DNA from: Pseudomonadota bacterium
GTDB taxonomy: Bacteria; Pseudomonadota; Gammaproteobacteria; Acidiferrobacterales; UBA6901
DNA length: 56,801 nucleotides
Direction of reading: 5' to 3'
NCBI GenBank assembly: GCA_027364845.1
Contig: DAHXOO010000003.1
Location: forward strand, 1 to 56,801
A program made the translations under genes and the position numbers. Shown piece after piece: positions 7,910 to 16,039 of the stretch (within the stretch, counting starts at the first letter, position 1; each line of letters opens with the position of its first letter). Under the pieces are notes generated by a model, which did no database searches, was not told the DNA's origin, and was given only the letters and a program-made list of their open reading frames with translations.

Positions 7910-8590
7910 TCATCCACACTTCGAGTCACCACAGTTCAGGCAAGTCATGCATCCGTCCATCTTGATCACGGCCTTCGTTGAACATTTCGTGCAGAGCTGA
8001 GCTTCTGCGGGAAAGTCACCGTTGTCACGGCCATCGGCACTTCCACTGCGTTCTTGATGGGCAGCGCGCTTTTCAGCGATGAATTTGCGTCTTCCCTCAT
8101 CCGGCTCTTCAGTGCTGATCATGCCGATCATCTTCATGTGGCATTCAATGGCGTCGCCAATCTCCGCAACCAGCGACGGAGTGTACTTGCCCTTTTTGAA
8201 GTACCCGCCACGGGGATCAAAGACGCTACGCAACTCCTCGACCAGAAATGTCGCGTCCCCACCCTTGCGGAACACGGCCGAGATGATACGGGTCAGCGCC
8301 ACGATCCACTGAAAATGGTCCATGCTTTTCGAATTTATGAAGATCTCGAACGGGCGGCGCTTCTCATGCGGGGTGCCCGGATTCAGGATAATGTCATTGA
8401 TGGTGACGTAAAGGGCATGTTCGGTAAGGGGGGTCTTGATCTTGTAAGTATTCCCCACCAGCGTCTCGGGACGCTCGAGCTTCTCGTGCATGTGCACGAC
8501 GTTCGACTCGCCGGCGCCAGCTTTCGGTGCTCCGGCCTCGTCCTTTACGACCTCGTATCCTGTAATTTTCCCGTCAATCTTGATAGCCAT
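7910..8590 (-). CDS. nrdJb: B12-dependent ribonucleotide reductase, C-terminal subunit NrdJb (TSCPD and zinc ribbon)
   Basis: In Pseudomonas and relatives class II ribonucleotide reductase is split into NrdJa (catalytic) and NrdJb (C-terminal part), and this gene matches NrdJb. The 226-residue product has a TSCPD-like domain (about residues 70-165, containing FEIFINSKSMDHFQW and SVFDPRGGYFKKGKY). It ends in a cysteine-rich ribbon (CTKCSTKAVIKMDGCMTC, then LNCGDSKCG) that would deliver reducing equivalents to the active site. The ATG at 8590 is preceded by AAGGAG at 8 bases; an earlier ATG nine codons upstream lacks this. It follows nrdJa by 68 bp on the same strand, so the two are co-transcribed. 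Confidence 0.9.
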   Translation of the reverse strand: MAIKIDGKITGYEVVKDEAGAPKAGAGESNVVHMHEKLERPETLVGNTYKIKTPLTEHALYVTINDIILNPGTPHEKRRPFEIFINSKSMDHFQWIVALTRIISAVFRKGGDATFLVEELRSVFDPRGGYFKKGKYTPSLVAEIGDAIECHMKMIGMISTEEPDEGRRKFIAEKRAAHQERSGSADGRDNGDFPAEAQLCTKCSTKAVIKMDGCMTCLNCGDSKCG

Positions 8591-8658
8591 GTCTAAATCT
8601 CCTTGGAAGCCGGGCAACCCAACCCCGAAACAGAGGGGTTCCGTTGGGCAACCGGCGG

Positions 8659-11600
8659 TCAGAATTTCCCGTAATAGCCCTCCTTCAGGGCATCGTATAG
8701 ATTCGCGGCCGAGTGGATCTCACCGTCGTACTCGATTTCCTCGTTGCCTTTCGCTTCAACAACCTCGCCGCCGTCAAGCTGGAAGCGGTAGGTCGTTTTC
8801 TCCAGATCCTTTTCCTTTACCAGCACCCCTTGGAATGCCTGCGGGTTGAAGCGGAAGGTGGTGCACCCCTTGAGACCCTGCTCATAGGCGTACATGTAGA
8901 TGTCCTTGAACTCCTCATACGGAAAATCGGTAGGTACGTTGGCAGTCTTGGAGATGGAAGAGTCCACCCATCTCTGGGCCGCAGCCTGCACATCCACATG
9001 CTGCCGTGGAGCGATGGCGTCAGCGCTGACGAAATAGTCCGGCAGCTGTGCGTCCGGGTCCTGGGAATTAGGGTCAGCCTGGGGGTTCACCAGGGTTCGG
9101 TAGGCCAGCAGTTCGTAGGAGTATACATCGATCTTTTCCTTGGTCTTGCGCCCCTCACGGATGACATTGCGGCTGTACTGGTGGGCGAACGACGGCTCGA
9201 TACCGTTGCTGGCGTTATTCGCAAGAGACAGCGAGATGGTACCGGTCGGCGCGATGGACGTATGGTGGGTGAAACGTACGCCAGTTTCAGCGATGCGATC
9301 GGTGAGCGCCTTGCTGAACTTCTGCATGTAACGGCTGTACTTCGCCAGAAGCACCTTTCCCGGTACGTTGTCGCCGATCTTGTATCCGTCGCGTTTCATC
9401 TCCGGGCGTTTGTCCAGCATCTCGGCAGTGACGGTAAAGTTTTCGAGGAGAATGGGTGCCGGACCTTTTTCCTCCGCAAGAGCGACCCCGGTTTCCCAGC
9501 CGACCTCGGCCATTTCCCGTGCGACCCGCTCCGTGAATGCAAGGGAGTCGGGATCACCGTACCTCATTCTCAGCATCGTCATGGCCGAGCCTAGCCCCAG
9601 GAAACCCATGCCATGACGGCGCTTACTGGTAATCTCCTCCCGCTGTTTTGCCAGAGGCAGGCCGTTGATTTCCACGACGTTATCCAGCATGCGCGTGAAG
9701 ATTGCTACTACCCGGTGGTAGCGGTCCCAGTCGAAACGCGCTTCCGGGGAAAACGGGTTTTCGATGAATTTTGTAAGATTCACCGAACCCAGGAGGCAAG
9801 AGCCGTAGGGCGGCAGCGGTTGCTCGCCGCAGGGGTTGGTCGCCCGGACGCTCTCACAGAACCAGTTGTTGTTCATCTCGTTGATCCGGTCGATCAGAAT
9901 GAAACCGGGTTCGGCATAATCATAGGTCGATGCCATGATCAGGTCCCAAAGGCGGCGCGCCGGCAGAGTTTTGTAGATCTTACAAGCGACCTGACCCAGT
10001 TCGTTCGTGACATAGCCTTGGGTTGTCGGCCAGTGGCGCCAGACAATGTGCGTCGCGGCTTGGTCGTGTTCGAACTGATTGGCCGGAAAAGCAAGATCCC
10101 AGGCAGCGTCGTTTTTGACCGCCTGCATGAACTCGTCCGTGATCAAGCATGATAGGTTGAACTGGCGAAGACGTCCGTCCTCGCGCTTGGCACGGATGAA
10201 GGCTGCAATGTCCGGGTGTGAGATATCGAAGGTCCCCATTTGTGCGCCGCGCCGTCCGCCGGCGGAGGAAACCGTGAAGCACATGGCATTGAAGATATCC
10301 ATGAAGGACAGCGGGCCGGAGGTATGGGCGCCGGCCCCGTTTACAAACGCCCCTTTGGGACGAAGGGTGGAAAACTCGTAGCCGATGCCGCAGTTGTGGA
10401 TGACCATCAGGCCATTTTCGCCGGCCAGATAGTTATGGTGCTTCTCGACGGTGAAGTCATAGAAGGTTTCATCGAGATCCAAATTGCGGCGCATCGCCTC
10501 GACTGGACGCAAGGTGCGGGCAAAATCGATGAGCGGGCGAAGCTGTGGGAAACGCGCACTCCAGCGATCGAGCCAGACGCGGCTAACCGTTTCCTTACGA
10601 TGGTAGCCGTGGTAGAAACCGAATGTTTGCCGCTCCTCATGGTCGAGAAGGCCTATCTCAACGCTGAGTGCTTCCTTGAGCCGGCTGGGCATGTAGTAAC
10701 GATCGTATTGCCCTGCCTGGCTGGCATGCTTGTTGATTCGCCGCCGCTTGCCGCTGTCCGCCATGAAGCCGGCTACCTTTGCAAGGAACGCCGAATCGGA
10801 GATCTCCAACATCGTCCCGCCGGTATCACGGATGGCACGGCCTCGGTAATCGTGCTCACGTGGCTTTCGGGCGGTGATCGCACCGTGTACCCCGAACAGG
10901 CCGAGCAGTCCTTTGATCTGTTCGGCGAACTCCCGGCTCCGCATCGCAACGATGGTGCTGCCACGCTCGGTGCTCACTGCCCCGTCGGCGTCGATTAGCC
11001 CCGCCAGGAACGGGAGGAAATACTGGTCCGGATGGGCCGCCACCCAGGCGGGGATTCGAAGCTCGGCGCCTTTTTTACCGGCCTGTCCATCAATCAGTTC
11101 GGCTGCCCGGCTGGCCTCGAAGCCAGCGACCGAGTAATCCCAAACGGGTGCGCCATTCACCGCGGCGGTAAATGCGATTTGTGCCCCGGAACCGCAGACG
11201 GCACGGAAGAATGCGGTGTACTGTTCAACCACCTCGTGCTCCGCGGCACGGACCTTGAAAGCAAGCCGGTGGCCCGCCGTACGAGCTGTTTCGGCCCACG
11301 TTGCACGACTGCTCTTGTCTTCGGACCGTTTCTCGTAGACGTTGTTGTCGCCGAGGCAGGCGCCGGCGAACCAGGCGCGCAGCGCCTCACTCTCATCGGC
11401 AAGCCAGGCGAAGGTATGGTGAACCAAAGCATCGCTCGGACAAACTTCGTCGGCGCGCACATAGGTGAGCTGGTCGTAGCGATAAACCAGAACCGGGTGT
11501 TTGATGGAGGTCTTCAACACCGCGCCGCCGGAGCGAATTTCGATATTTTCGTTGCGCGGCACATGAGTCGTCATGTGACGCTCAATCCGGCGCATTTCGA

Positions 11601-12105
11601 AGGATCCCGTCTCGCGGTCGTAGCAGAGCATACGTTTATGGCGCTCGATGACCGCTCGCTCCGCGGTGACCACGCCGTGCTCAGTTACGACTCTGGTCTC
11701 CGGCGCGACACAGCCTGCCTTCAGGGTCAAACCGGCCTCATGTACTGCGCTCAGAATCCCGTCCATTGAGTCGCGCACAGTGCCGGAAACGGTACAGTTG
11801 ATGGTGCTGGTGGCAGGTTTGTGATCCAGGGCTCCTGCGTTGGACGTGATGCGGCCGGCAGGGATCGCGCCATTTAGCAGCGCCCAGAGAAACCGGTCAA
11901 ACCATTCTGTTCGTTTTTCCGCAGTATCCTCGACGTCAGCGAGCGCACGTGCAATGCGGGTATAGGTTCCAAGAATATCCTGGTCGACAGGCTCGCCGGC
12001 CTTGGTCTTGAGCCGGTACTTCTTGTCCCAAATATCATGGGAAGCTGGCTGGAGGGGAATTTCAGAGCTATCAGCCTGTTGAGCCTGTATTTTTGCCGCC
12101 TTCAT
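8659..12105 (-). CDS. nrdJa: B12-dependent ribonucleotide reductase catalytic subunit NrdJa, interrupted by an intein
   Basis: Class II reductases make deoxynucleotides using adenosylcobalamin to create the thiyl radical. The precursor has 1148 residues; removing the intein (132-571) leaves a 708-residue enzyme, close to other NrdJa proteins. Catalytic parts are visible: the redox cysteine in STINCTVSGTVRDSMDGI (C104), the FSTLRP nucleotide site directly after the intein, the radical cysteine in NPCGEQPLPPYGSC (C759), its partner C770 and the PTGTISL loop. The cysteine-rich tail is supplied by NrdJb. The ATG has GGAGG ten bases upstream; an ORF extension to 12174 would start inside the promoter region. 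A palindrome resembling a NrdR box lies 60 bp upstream. Confidence 0.95.
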   Translation of the reverse strand: MKAAKIQAQQADSSEIPLQPASHDIWDKKYRLKTKAGEPVDQDILGTYTRIARALADVEDTAEKRTEWFDRFLWALLNGAIPAGRITSNAGALDHKPATSTINCTVSGTVRDSMDGILSAVHEAGLTLKAGCVAPETRVVTEHGVVTAERAVIERHKRMLCYDRETGSFEMRRIERHMTTHVPRNENIEIRSGGAVLKTSIKHPVLVYRYDQLTYVRADEVCPSDALVHHTFAWLADESEALRAWFAGACLGDNNVYEKRSEDKSSRATWAETARTAGHRLAFKVRAAEHEVVEQYTAFFRAVCGSGAQIAFTAAVNGAPVWDYSVAGFEASRAAELIDGQAGKKGAELRIPAWVAAHPDQYFLPFLAGLIDADGAVSTERGSTIVAMRSREFAEQIKGLLGLFGVHGAITARKPREHDYRGRAIRDTGGTMLEISDSAFLAKVAGFMADSGKRRRINKHASQAGQYDRYYMPSRLKEALSVEIGLLDHEERQTFGFYHGYHRKETVSRVWLDRWSARFPQLRPLIDFARTLRPVEAMRRNLDLDETFYDFTVEKHHNYLAGENGLMVIHNCGIGYEFSTLRPKGAFVNGAGAHTSGPLSFMDIFNAMCFTVSSAGGRRGAQMGTFDISHPDIAAFIRAKREDGRLRQFNLSCLITDEFMQAVKNDAAWDLAFPANQFEHDQAATHIVWRHWPTTQGYVTNELGQVACKIYKTLPARRLWDLIMASTYDYAEPGFILIDRINEMNNNWFCESVRATNPCGEQPLPPYGSCLLGSVNLTKFIENPFSPEARFDWDRYHRVVAIFTRMLDNVVEINGLPLAKQREEITSKRRHGMGFLGLGSAMTMLRMRYGDPDSLAFTERVAREMAEVGWETGVALAEEKGPAPILLENFTVTAEMLDKRPEMKRDGYKIGDNVPGKVLLAKYSRYMQKFSKALTDRIAETGVRFTHHTSIAPTGTISLSLANNASNGIEPSFAHQYSRNVIREGRKTKEKIDVYSYELLAYRTLVNPQADPNSQDPDAQLPDYFVSADAIAPRQHVDVQAAAQRWVDSSISKTANVPTDFPYEEFKDIYMYAYEQGLKGCTTFRFNPQAFQGVLVKEKDLEKTTYRFQLDGGEVVEAKGNEEIEYDGEIHSAANLYDALKEGYYGKF
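10393..11712 (-). mobile_element. LAGLIDADG intein within NrdJa
   Basis: The 440-residue insertion starts with Cys (CVAPETRVVTEHG, splicing block A) and ends HN before an extein Cys (GLMVIHN|CGIGYEF, block G). Block B is present as TSIKHPVLV (Ser in place of the usual Thr, His kept) and block F as FYDFTVEKHHNYLAGENG. The middle carries a dodecapeptide homing endonuclease: a diverged first motif (AWFAGACLGDNNVYE, about precursor 244-258) and a perfect second one (FLAGLIDADGAVS, about 366-378), each with its acidic residue. All splicing residues are in place, so self-excision is expected and the nuclease may still be active. The insertion splits a conserved active-site loop (LKAG / GIGYEFSTLRP), typical of intein targets. 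Confidence 0.93.
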
Positions 12106-12163
12106 TGGGTAAATACCTCCTTCGCGCTTGTTGGCAGAAACACGCCTATTATTAGTGTCGGGC

Positions 12164-12184
12164 ACACAATACAAGATATTGTGT
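12164..12184. promoter_or_regulatory. NrdR-box-like palindrome upstream of nrdJa
   Basis: A perfect 8-bp inverted repeat (ACACAATA, 5-nt spacer, TATTGTGT) lies 59 bp before the nrdJa ATG. On the minus strand it contains ACACAATATCTTGTAT, very close to the published NrdR box (about ACACwATATmTTGTGT). A weaker ACACAAGTTGAT lies on the promoter side, so a pair of boxes is possible. NrdR represses ribonucleotide reductase operons in most bacteria. Confidence 0.65.
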
Positions 12185-12194
12185 TAGGCCGCGA

Positions 12195-12223
12195 CTTTAG
12201 ACCCATCAACTTGTGTATGTCAA
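12195..12223 (-). promoter_or_regulatory. Probable sigma-70 promoter of nrdJa-nrdJb
   Basis: On the minus strand TTGACA (12218-12223) is a perfect -35 element; 17 bp further is CTAAAG, a weak -10. The NrdR-like palindrome lies just downstream, around the likely start point, which fits repression. Confidence 0.45.
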
Positions 12224-12296
12224 GAATTCTTATCCCGGTATTCATTAATGTTAGTCACCACTATCTGTTCCAGTCTGCCACCTAATATATATAAGG

Positions 12297-12340
12297 GTCC
12301 ATGGACTGGCCGGTGCCTCGACCCGGGCCAGCCTGGACCT
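12297..12340 (-). terminator. Long hairpin after polX, possible terminator
   Basis: Nested inverted repeats (GGTCCA...TGGACC outside, CTGGCC...GGCCAG inside) begin directly after the polX stop on the minus strand. The distal side runs into CCCTTATATATATTAG, AT-rich but without a continuous T-tract, so termination is likely but imperfect. Confidence 0.45.
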
Positions 12341-12341
12341 C

Positions 12342-14066
12342 TTATACCTTGTGCTTCAAGAGGACCCGAAGCGCCTTTAGTCTCCGCGTATTCAATATGT
12401 CGGTCTTTCCCAGCCAGCCGCGCCGGGCCTGGCCCACGCCGTAGACGAGGTTGTCGAAGTCGTGCACCGAATGTGCATCCGAGTTGACCGCAATCAGCAC
12501 CCCCTCTTCGCGTGCCATCTGGCACTGAGTATCGAGAAGGTCAAGACGCTCGGGGTGGGCATTGAGCTCGAGAAAACAGCCACAGCGGCGCGCCGTCCGG
12601 ATAATCTTGAGCATGTCTATGTCATAGGGTTCGCGGCTGCCCAGCAGACGTCCGCTTGGGTGGGCCAGCAGATTGAAATACGGATGCTCCATGGCCTTTA
12701 TAAGGCGGTCGGTTTGCCTCGTGCGTGACAGATGGAACTGGCTGTGTACCGCGCCCACGACCAGGTCAAGCTGAGCCAGAATGCTGTCCGGCAGGTCGAG
12801 CGAGCCGTCCCCGAGGATATCCACCTCGATGCCCTTGAGCAGCGTGATATTCGGAAGCTCAGCGTTGAGGTTGTTGATTTCGTCACACTGTCTGAGGAGA
12901 CGCGTCGGGTCAAGCCCGCGTGCAACCGTGAGGTGGCGTGAGTGTTCGGTGATGGCGAGATATTCAAAGCCCCGGGCCTTGGCTGCTAGGGCCATCTCCC
13001 TGAGGCTGTTGTGTCCGTCCGTGGCCCTGGTGTGGGCATGCAGGTCCCCTTTCAGGTCGCCGAGCTCCACCAGCTTCGGCAGCAGGCCGTGCTCGGCGGC
13101 CTCGATCTCGCCGCGGTCCTCACGCAGTTCCGGTGGTATGAACGGCAGTCCTACGCTCCGGTACACTGATTCTTCCGTGTCCCCGGCAACCTTGGTGTTC
13201 CCCCTGAACACTCCATATTCATTGATCTTTAAACCATGTTTCTGACCGAGGCGGCGGATTGCAATATTGTGCGCCTTCGAGCCGGTAAAATAGTGCAGGG
13301 CGGCTCCAAATGAGTCCGGCGTGACAACGCGCAGGTCGACCTGGATGCCGGAATTGAGGATTACCGTAGATCGGGTCTTGCCCTTTGAAAGTATCTCGCG
13401 CACCTCATCGTAACCCACGAAGCTAGCGATGACGGCAGTGGTGTCGTCGGTAGTCACCAGAATATCGAGATCGCCCACTGTCTCTGACATGCGCCGGACG
13501 CTACCCGCCACCACGGCATCTTTGACTCCCCGTGTATTCCGCAGATATCTGATCAGGGTCCTGGCGTACTGGTCCGCCACCGCAAGCTTGAAGCGCGCCG
13601 TCGCGCCGGCGTGCGCGGTGATGGCTTCAAGAATTCGCTGCTCAGTCTTGGGACCGAATCCGGGAAGCTCGCTCAGGCGATGATCCCGCGCCGCACGGTT
13701 CAGCTGCTCGACAGTCTGAATATCGAGATCGTGCCACAGTGCCCTGACGCGTCTGGGCCCGAGCCCAGGCAGGTTCAACAGTTGCGTGACGGAGGGCGGG
13801 ACCTGCTTGTGCAGCTTGTTAAGCGTCGCGCAGTTGCCGGTTTCCAGGATCTCTTGGATTTTGGCAGCCAGGTCCCGGCCGATTCCCGGCAGCCCAGTGA
13901 GTTCCATCCCTTCTTTTACAAGTTCGCCGAGTTCCTTGCCCAGTTCTCCCACCACGCGTGCGGCATTGCGGTAGGCGCGAATGCGGAATGGGTTTTCTCC
14001 CTGGATATCCAAGATGTCGGCGATCTCATTGAGCACTGCAGCGACATCGGCATTGTGTACAGGCAT
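12342..14066 (-). CDS. polX: DNA polymerase X family with PHP exonuclease domain (PolX)
   Basis: Bacterial PolX fills short gaps and, through its PHP domain, has 3'-5' exonuclease/AP-endonuclease activity; it acts in base-excision-type repair. The 574-residue protein has an N-terminal 8-kDa helical domain with helix-hairpin-helix turns (TGLPGIGRDLAAKI, LPGLGPRRVRALW, LPGFGPKTEQRI), a polymerase core with the catalytic GDLDILV aspartates (about residue 200) and the third in QVDLRVV. The C-terminal PHP domain follows, with its metal ligands visible (GDLHAHTRATDGHNS, EHSRHL, EVDIL, HSQFH, LAHPSGR, NSDAHSV). It starts 24 bp after pncB and is probably the last gene of the archease-rtcB-pncA-pncB-polX operon. 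Confidence 0.93.
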   Translation of the reverse strand: MPVHNADVAAVLNEIADILDIQGENPFRIRAYRNAARVVGELGKELGELVKEGMELTGLPGIGRDLAAKIQEILETGNCATLNKLHKQVPPSVTQLLNLPGLGPRRVRALWHDLDIQTVEQLNRAARDHRLSELPGFGPKTEQRILEAITAHAGATARFKLAVADQYARTLIRYLRNTRGVKDAVVAGSVRRMSETVGDLDILVTTDDTTAVIASFVGYDEVREILSKGKTRSTVILNSGIQVDLRVVTPDSFGAALHYFTGSKAHNIAIRRLGQKHGLKINEYGVFRGNTKVAGDTEESVYRSVGLPFIPPELREDRGEIEAAEHGLLPKLVELGDLKGDLHAHTRATDGHNSLREMALAAKARGFEYLAITEHSRHLTVARGLDPTRLLRQCDEINNLNAELPNITLLKGIEVDILGDGSLDLPDSILAQLDLVVGAVHSQFHLSRTRQTDRLIKAMEHPYFNLLAHPSGRLLGSREPYDIDMLKIIRTARRCGCFLELNAHPERLDLLDTQCQMAREEGVLIAVNSDAHSVHDFDNLVYGVGQARRGWLGKTDILNTRRLKALRVLLKHKV

Positions 14067-14090
14067 GGGGTTTGAAACTCCCTTGTTCAG

Positions 14091-15440
14091 TCAGACCGGC
14101 CGGGCATCGAGGGTACGCGCAAGCTCGTGCAGCGACGAAGAGACAGTGACGGGATATCGCGCGCCACCTGCGGAAGTCCGTAATTCGGGCGGCAGCCGTG
14201 CAATCTCTGAAGCAGCATGTTCGCGTGCCGTTGCCAGTGTCGCAGACGGCAGTACGCACCGGCCGGCGCGCATCACGGGCTGTAGCAGCGCAACGCCATC
14301 GATGTCCTGCCCTTCAAGACCAAGCACATCGCCACGCATGATCCCGGTGCTACCAAGGCGGCGATACACCTGCTTTATCCCTGGCCATGTCGCCTTGCCT
14401 TCCGAGCGTTTGCGTCGCGAGCGACCGGCGTACTCTTGCAGCTTGTATGCGCAGTCGAGAAAAGGCGAGTCGGACGAGGTATCCATGTGGGTCCCGACGC
14501 CAAAGCCATCAATTGGAGCCCCATCTGCCAGCAGTCGGTACAGGCTATGTTCATCCAGGTTGCCGCTGGCAAAAATCGTTGTGTGCTGCAGTCCTCCGTC
14601 ATCCAGGATGTGGCGGACTTTGCGTGCATGCGCCCCGAGGTCGCCACTGTCCAGACGTATGCCCTTGACCGCAATTCCCGCTGCGGTCAGCCTGGTGGCG
14701 AGCTGCACCACCTTGGCTGCCGCGGCCTCGGTGTCGTAGGTATCGATGAGCAGGACGACATTTTCAGGAAGCGAGTGCGCAAAGCGCTCGAACGCATCGA
14801 CCTCACGCTCATGCGCTTCGATGAACGAATGTGCCATGGTGCCGAACAAAGGGATGCCGAAACGCGGCGCGGCAAGCACCGTCGCGGTGCCGGCGAAGCC
14901 TGCCAGATAGCTTGCGCGCGCGGCAAGCAGGCCGGCCTCGGCGCCATGGGCCCGACGCAGTCCGAAATCTACCAGAAGCTTTCCGGGCGCCGCGAGCACG
15001 CAACGTATCGCCTTCGAGGCGATCATGGTCTGAAAGTGCAGCAGGTTGATGATGCGGCTTTCGATGAGCTGTGCTTCGGGTAGCGGTGCTGTGACGCGCA
15101 AAATCGGCTCGTCCGGAAAGAAAACCGTGCCTTCGGGCATGGCATGAACGTCGCCCGTGAATCGCAACCTGCCGAGAAAGTCGACGAAATCCGGCCGGAA
15201 TGCTCCATAGTGGGCGATCCAATCCAGCTCTTGCGCACCAAAGCGCAGGTTTTCCAGAAAACCGATGACTTGCTCCAACCCAGCCGCGACGAGAAAATGG
15301 CGGTTCGTCGGCAGCGTGCGCACGAAGAACTCGAAGACGGCGGTATCGTGCATATCATGCTCGAAGTACGCCTGCAGCATGGTCAGCTGGTAGAGGTCCG
15401 TAAGCAGGAGACTGATCTCGGCATCGAATCGGTCTGTCAT
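14091..15440 (-). CDS. pncB: Nicotinate phosphoribosyltransferase
   Basis: PncB makes nicotinate mononucleotide from nicotinate and PRPP, the committing step of NAD salvage by the Preiss-Handler route. The 449-residue protein starts LLLTDLYQLTMLQAYF, has the GTATVLAAPRFGIPLFGTMAHSF stretch that contains the autophosphorylated-histidine region, and the phosphate-binding GFGVGTHMDTSSDSP near residue 310. The C-terminal part has the usual GQDIDGVALLQPVM segment. Its ATG overlaps the pncA stop by 4 bp, so the two are translationally coupled: nicotinamidase makes the substrate used here. polX follows after 24 bp. Confidence 0.93.
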   Translation of the reverse strand: MTDRFDAEISLLLTDLYQLTMLQAYFEHDMHDTAVFEFFVRTLPTNRHFLVAAGLEQVIGFLENLRFGAQELDWIAHYGAFRPDFVDFLGRLRFTGDVHAMPEGTVFFPDEPILRVTAPLPEAQLIESRIINLLHFQTMIASKAIRCVLAAPGKLLVDFGLRRAHGAEAGLLAARASYLAGFAGTATVLAAPRFGIPLFGTMAHSFIEAHEREVDAFERFAHSLPENVVLLIDTYDTEAAAAKVVQLATRLTAAGIAVKGIRLDSGDLGAHARKVRHILDDGGLQHTTIFASGNLDEHSLYRLLADGAPIDGFGVGTHMDTSSDSPFLDCAYKLQEYAGRSRRKRSEGKATWPGIKQVYRRLGSTGIMRGDVLGLEGQDIDGVALLQPVMRAGRCVLPSATLATAREHAASEIARLPPELRTSAGGARYPVTVSSSLHELARTLDARPV

Positions 15441-16030
15441 GCGCCGATCACCTCGCGCGTCATGGGTCTCGCACTGTGCTTGTGCATTTGTGCCAGCGTT
15501 TTAGCGCCGTCGCCCGCAGAGAACTCGACGGCACGTACCGCATCCTCGAGCAGAAAGGTCTCATAGCCCAAAGCCAGGGGGTCGATGACGGTATTGAGCA
15601 CGCAATAGTCAGTTGTCAGGCCACCGATGAATGCCCGCCGCACCGAAGCTGCCCGCTGTTGCGCGTCCAGATCGCTATCTTCAATGTCTGAATAGGCATC
15701 CTTGTTCCTCGTCGTGGCTTTGGAGACTACGTGCATCGACGCAGGTAATTTCAGGCCAGGCGCGAACTCCGCGCCGGCCACACAATGGGACGGACGGGGC
15801 CCGCCCTGCTGGCGGAAGGAACAGCGATCGGGTGGATGCCAGTCGCGCGTCGCGAATACCGGCAGATCGCGGGTGGAGAAGGTTGCGGTGTGATGATTGA
15901 GTACGGCGACGACCTCGTCGCCTTTTAATGCCACCAGACTGCCTCCAGAAAGAAAGTCGTTCTGCACGTCCACGACAATTAGTGCATCGCCGGGCCCGAT
16001 CGATAGCGATAAGAACTTGTTCGCAGCCAT
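15437..16030 (-). CDS. pncA: Nicotinamidase
   Basis: PncA hydrolyses nicotinamide to nicotinate and ammonia. The 197-residue isochorismatase-fold protein shows the catalytic triad: Asp in VVDVQNDFLSGGS, Lys in HVVSKATTRNKDAYS and Cys in LTTDYCVLNT. The metal site is indicated by RDWHPPDRCSF and PSHCVAGAEF. It begins 10 bp after the rtcB stop and overlaps pncB by 4 bp. The pairing with an RNA ligase upstream is unusual, and the tight spacing suggests one transcript. Confidence 0.92.
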   Translation of the reverse strand: MAANKFLSLSIGPGDALIVVDVQNDFLSGGSLVALKGDEVVAVLNHHTATFSTRDLPVFATRDWHPPDRCSFRQQGGPRPSHCVAGAEFAPGLKLPASMHVVSKATTRNKDAYSDIEDSDLDAQQRAASVRRAFIGGLTTDYCVLNTVIDPLALGYETFLLEDAVRAVEFSAGDGAKTLAQMHKHSARPMTREVIGA

Positions 16031-16039
16031 GACCCGACC

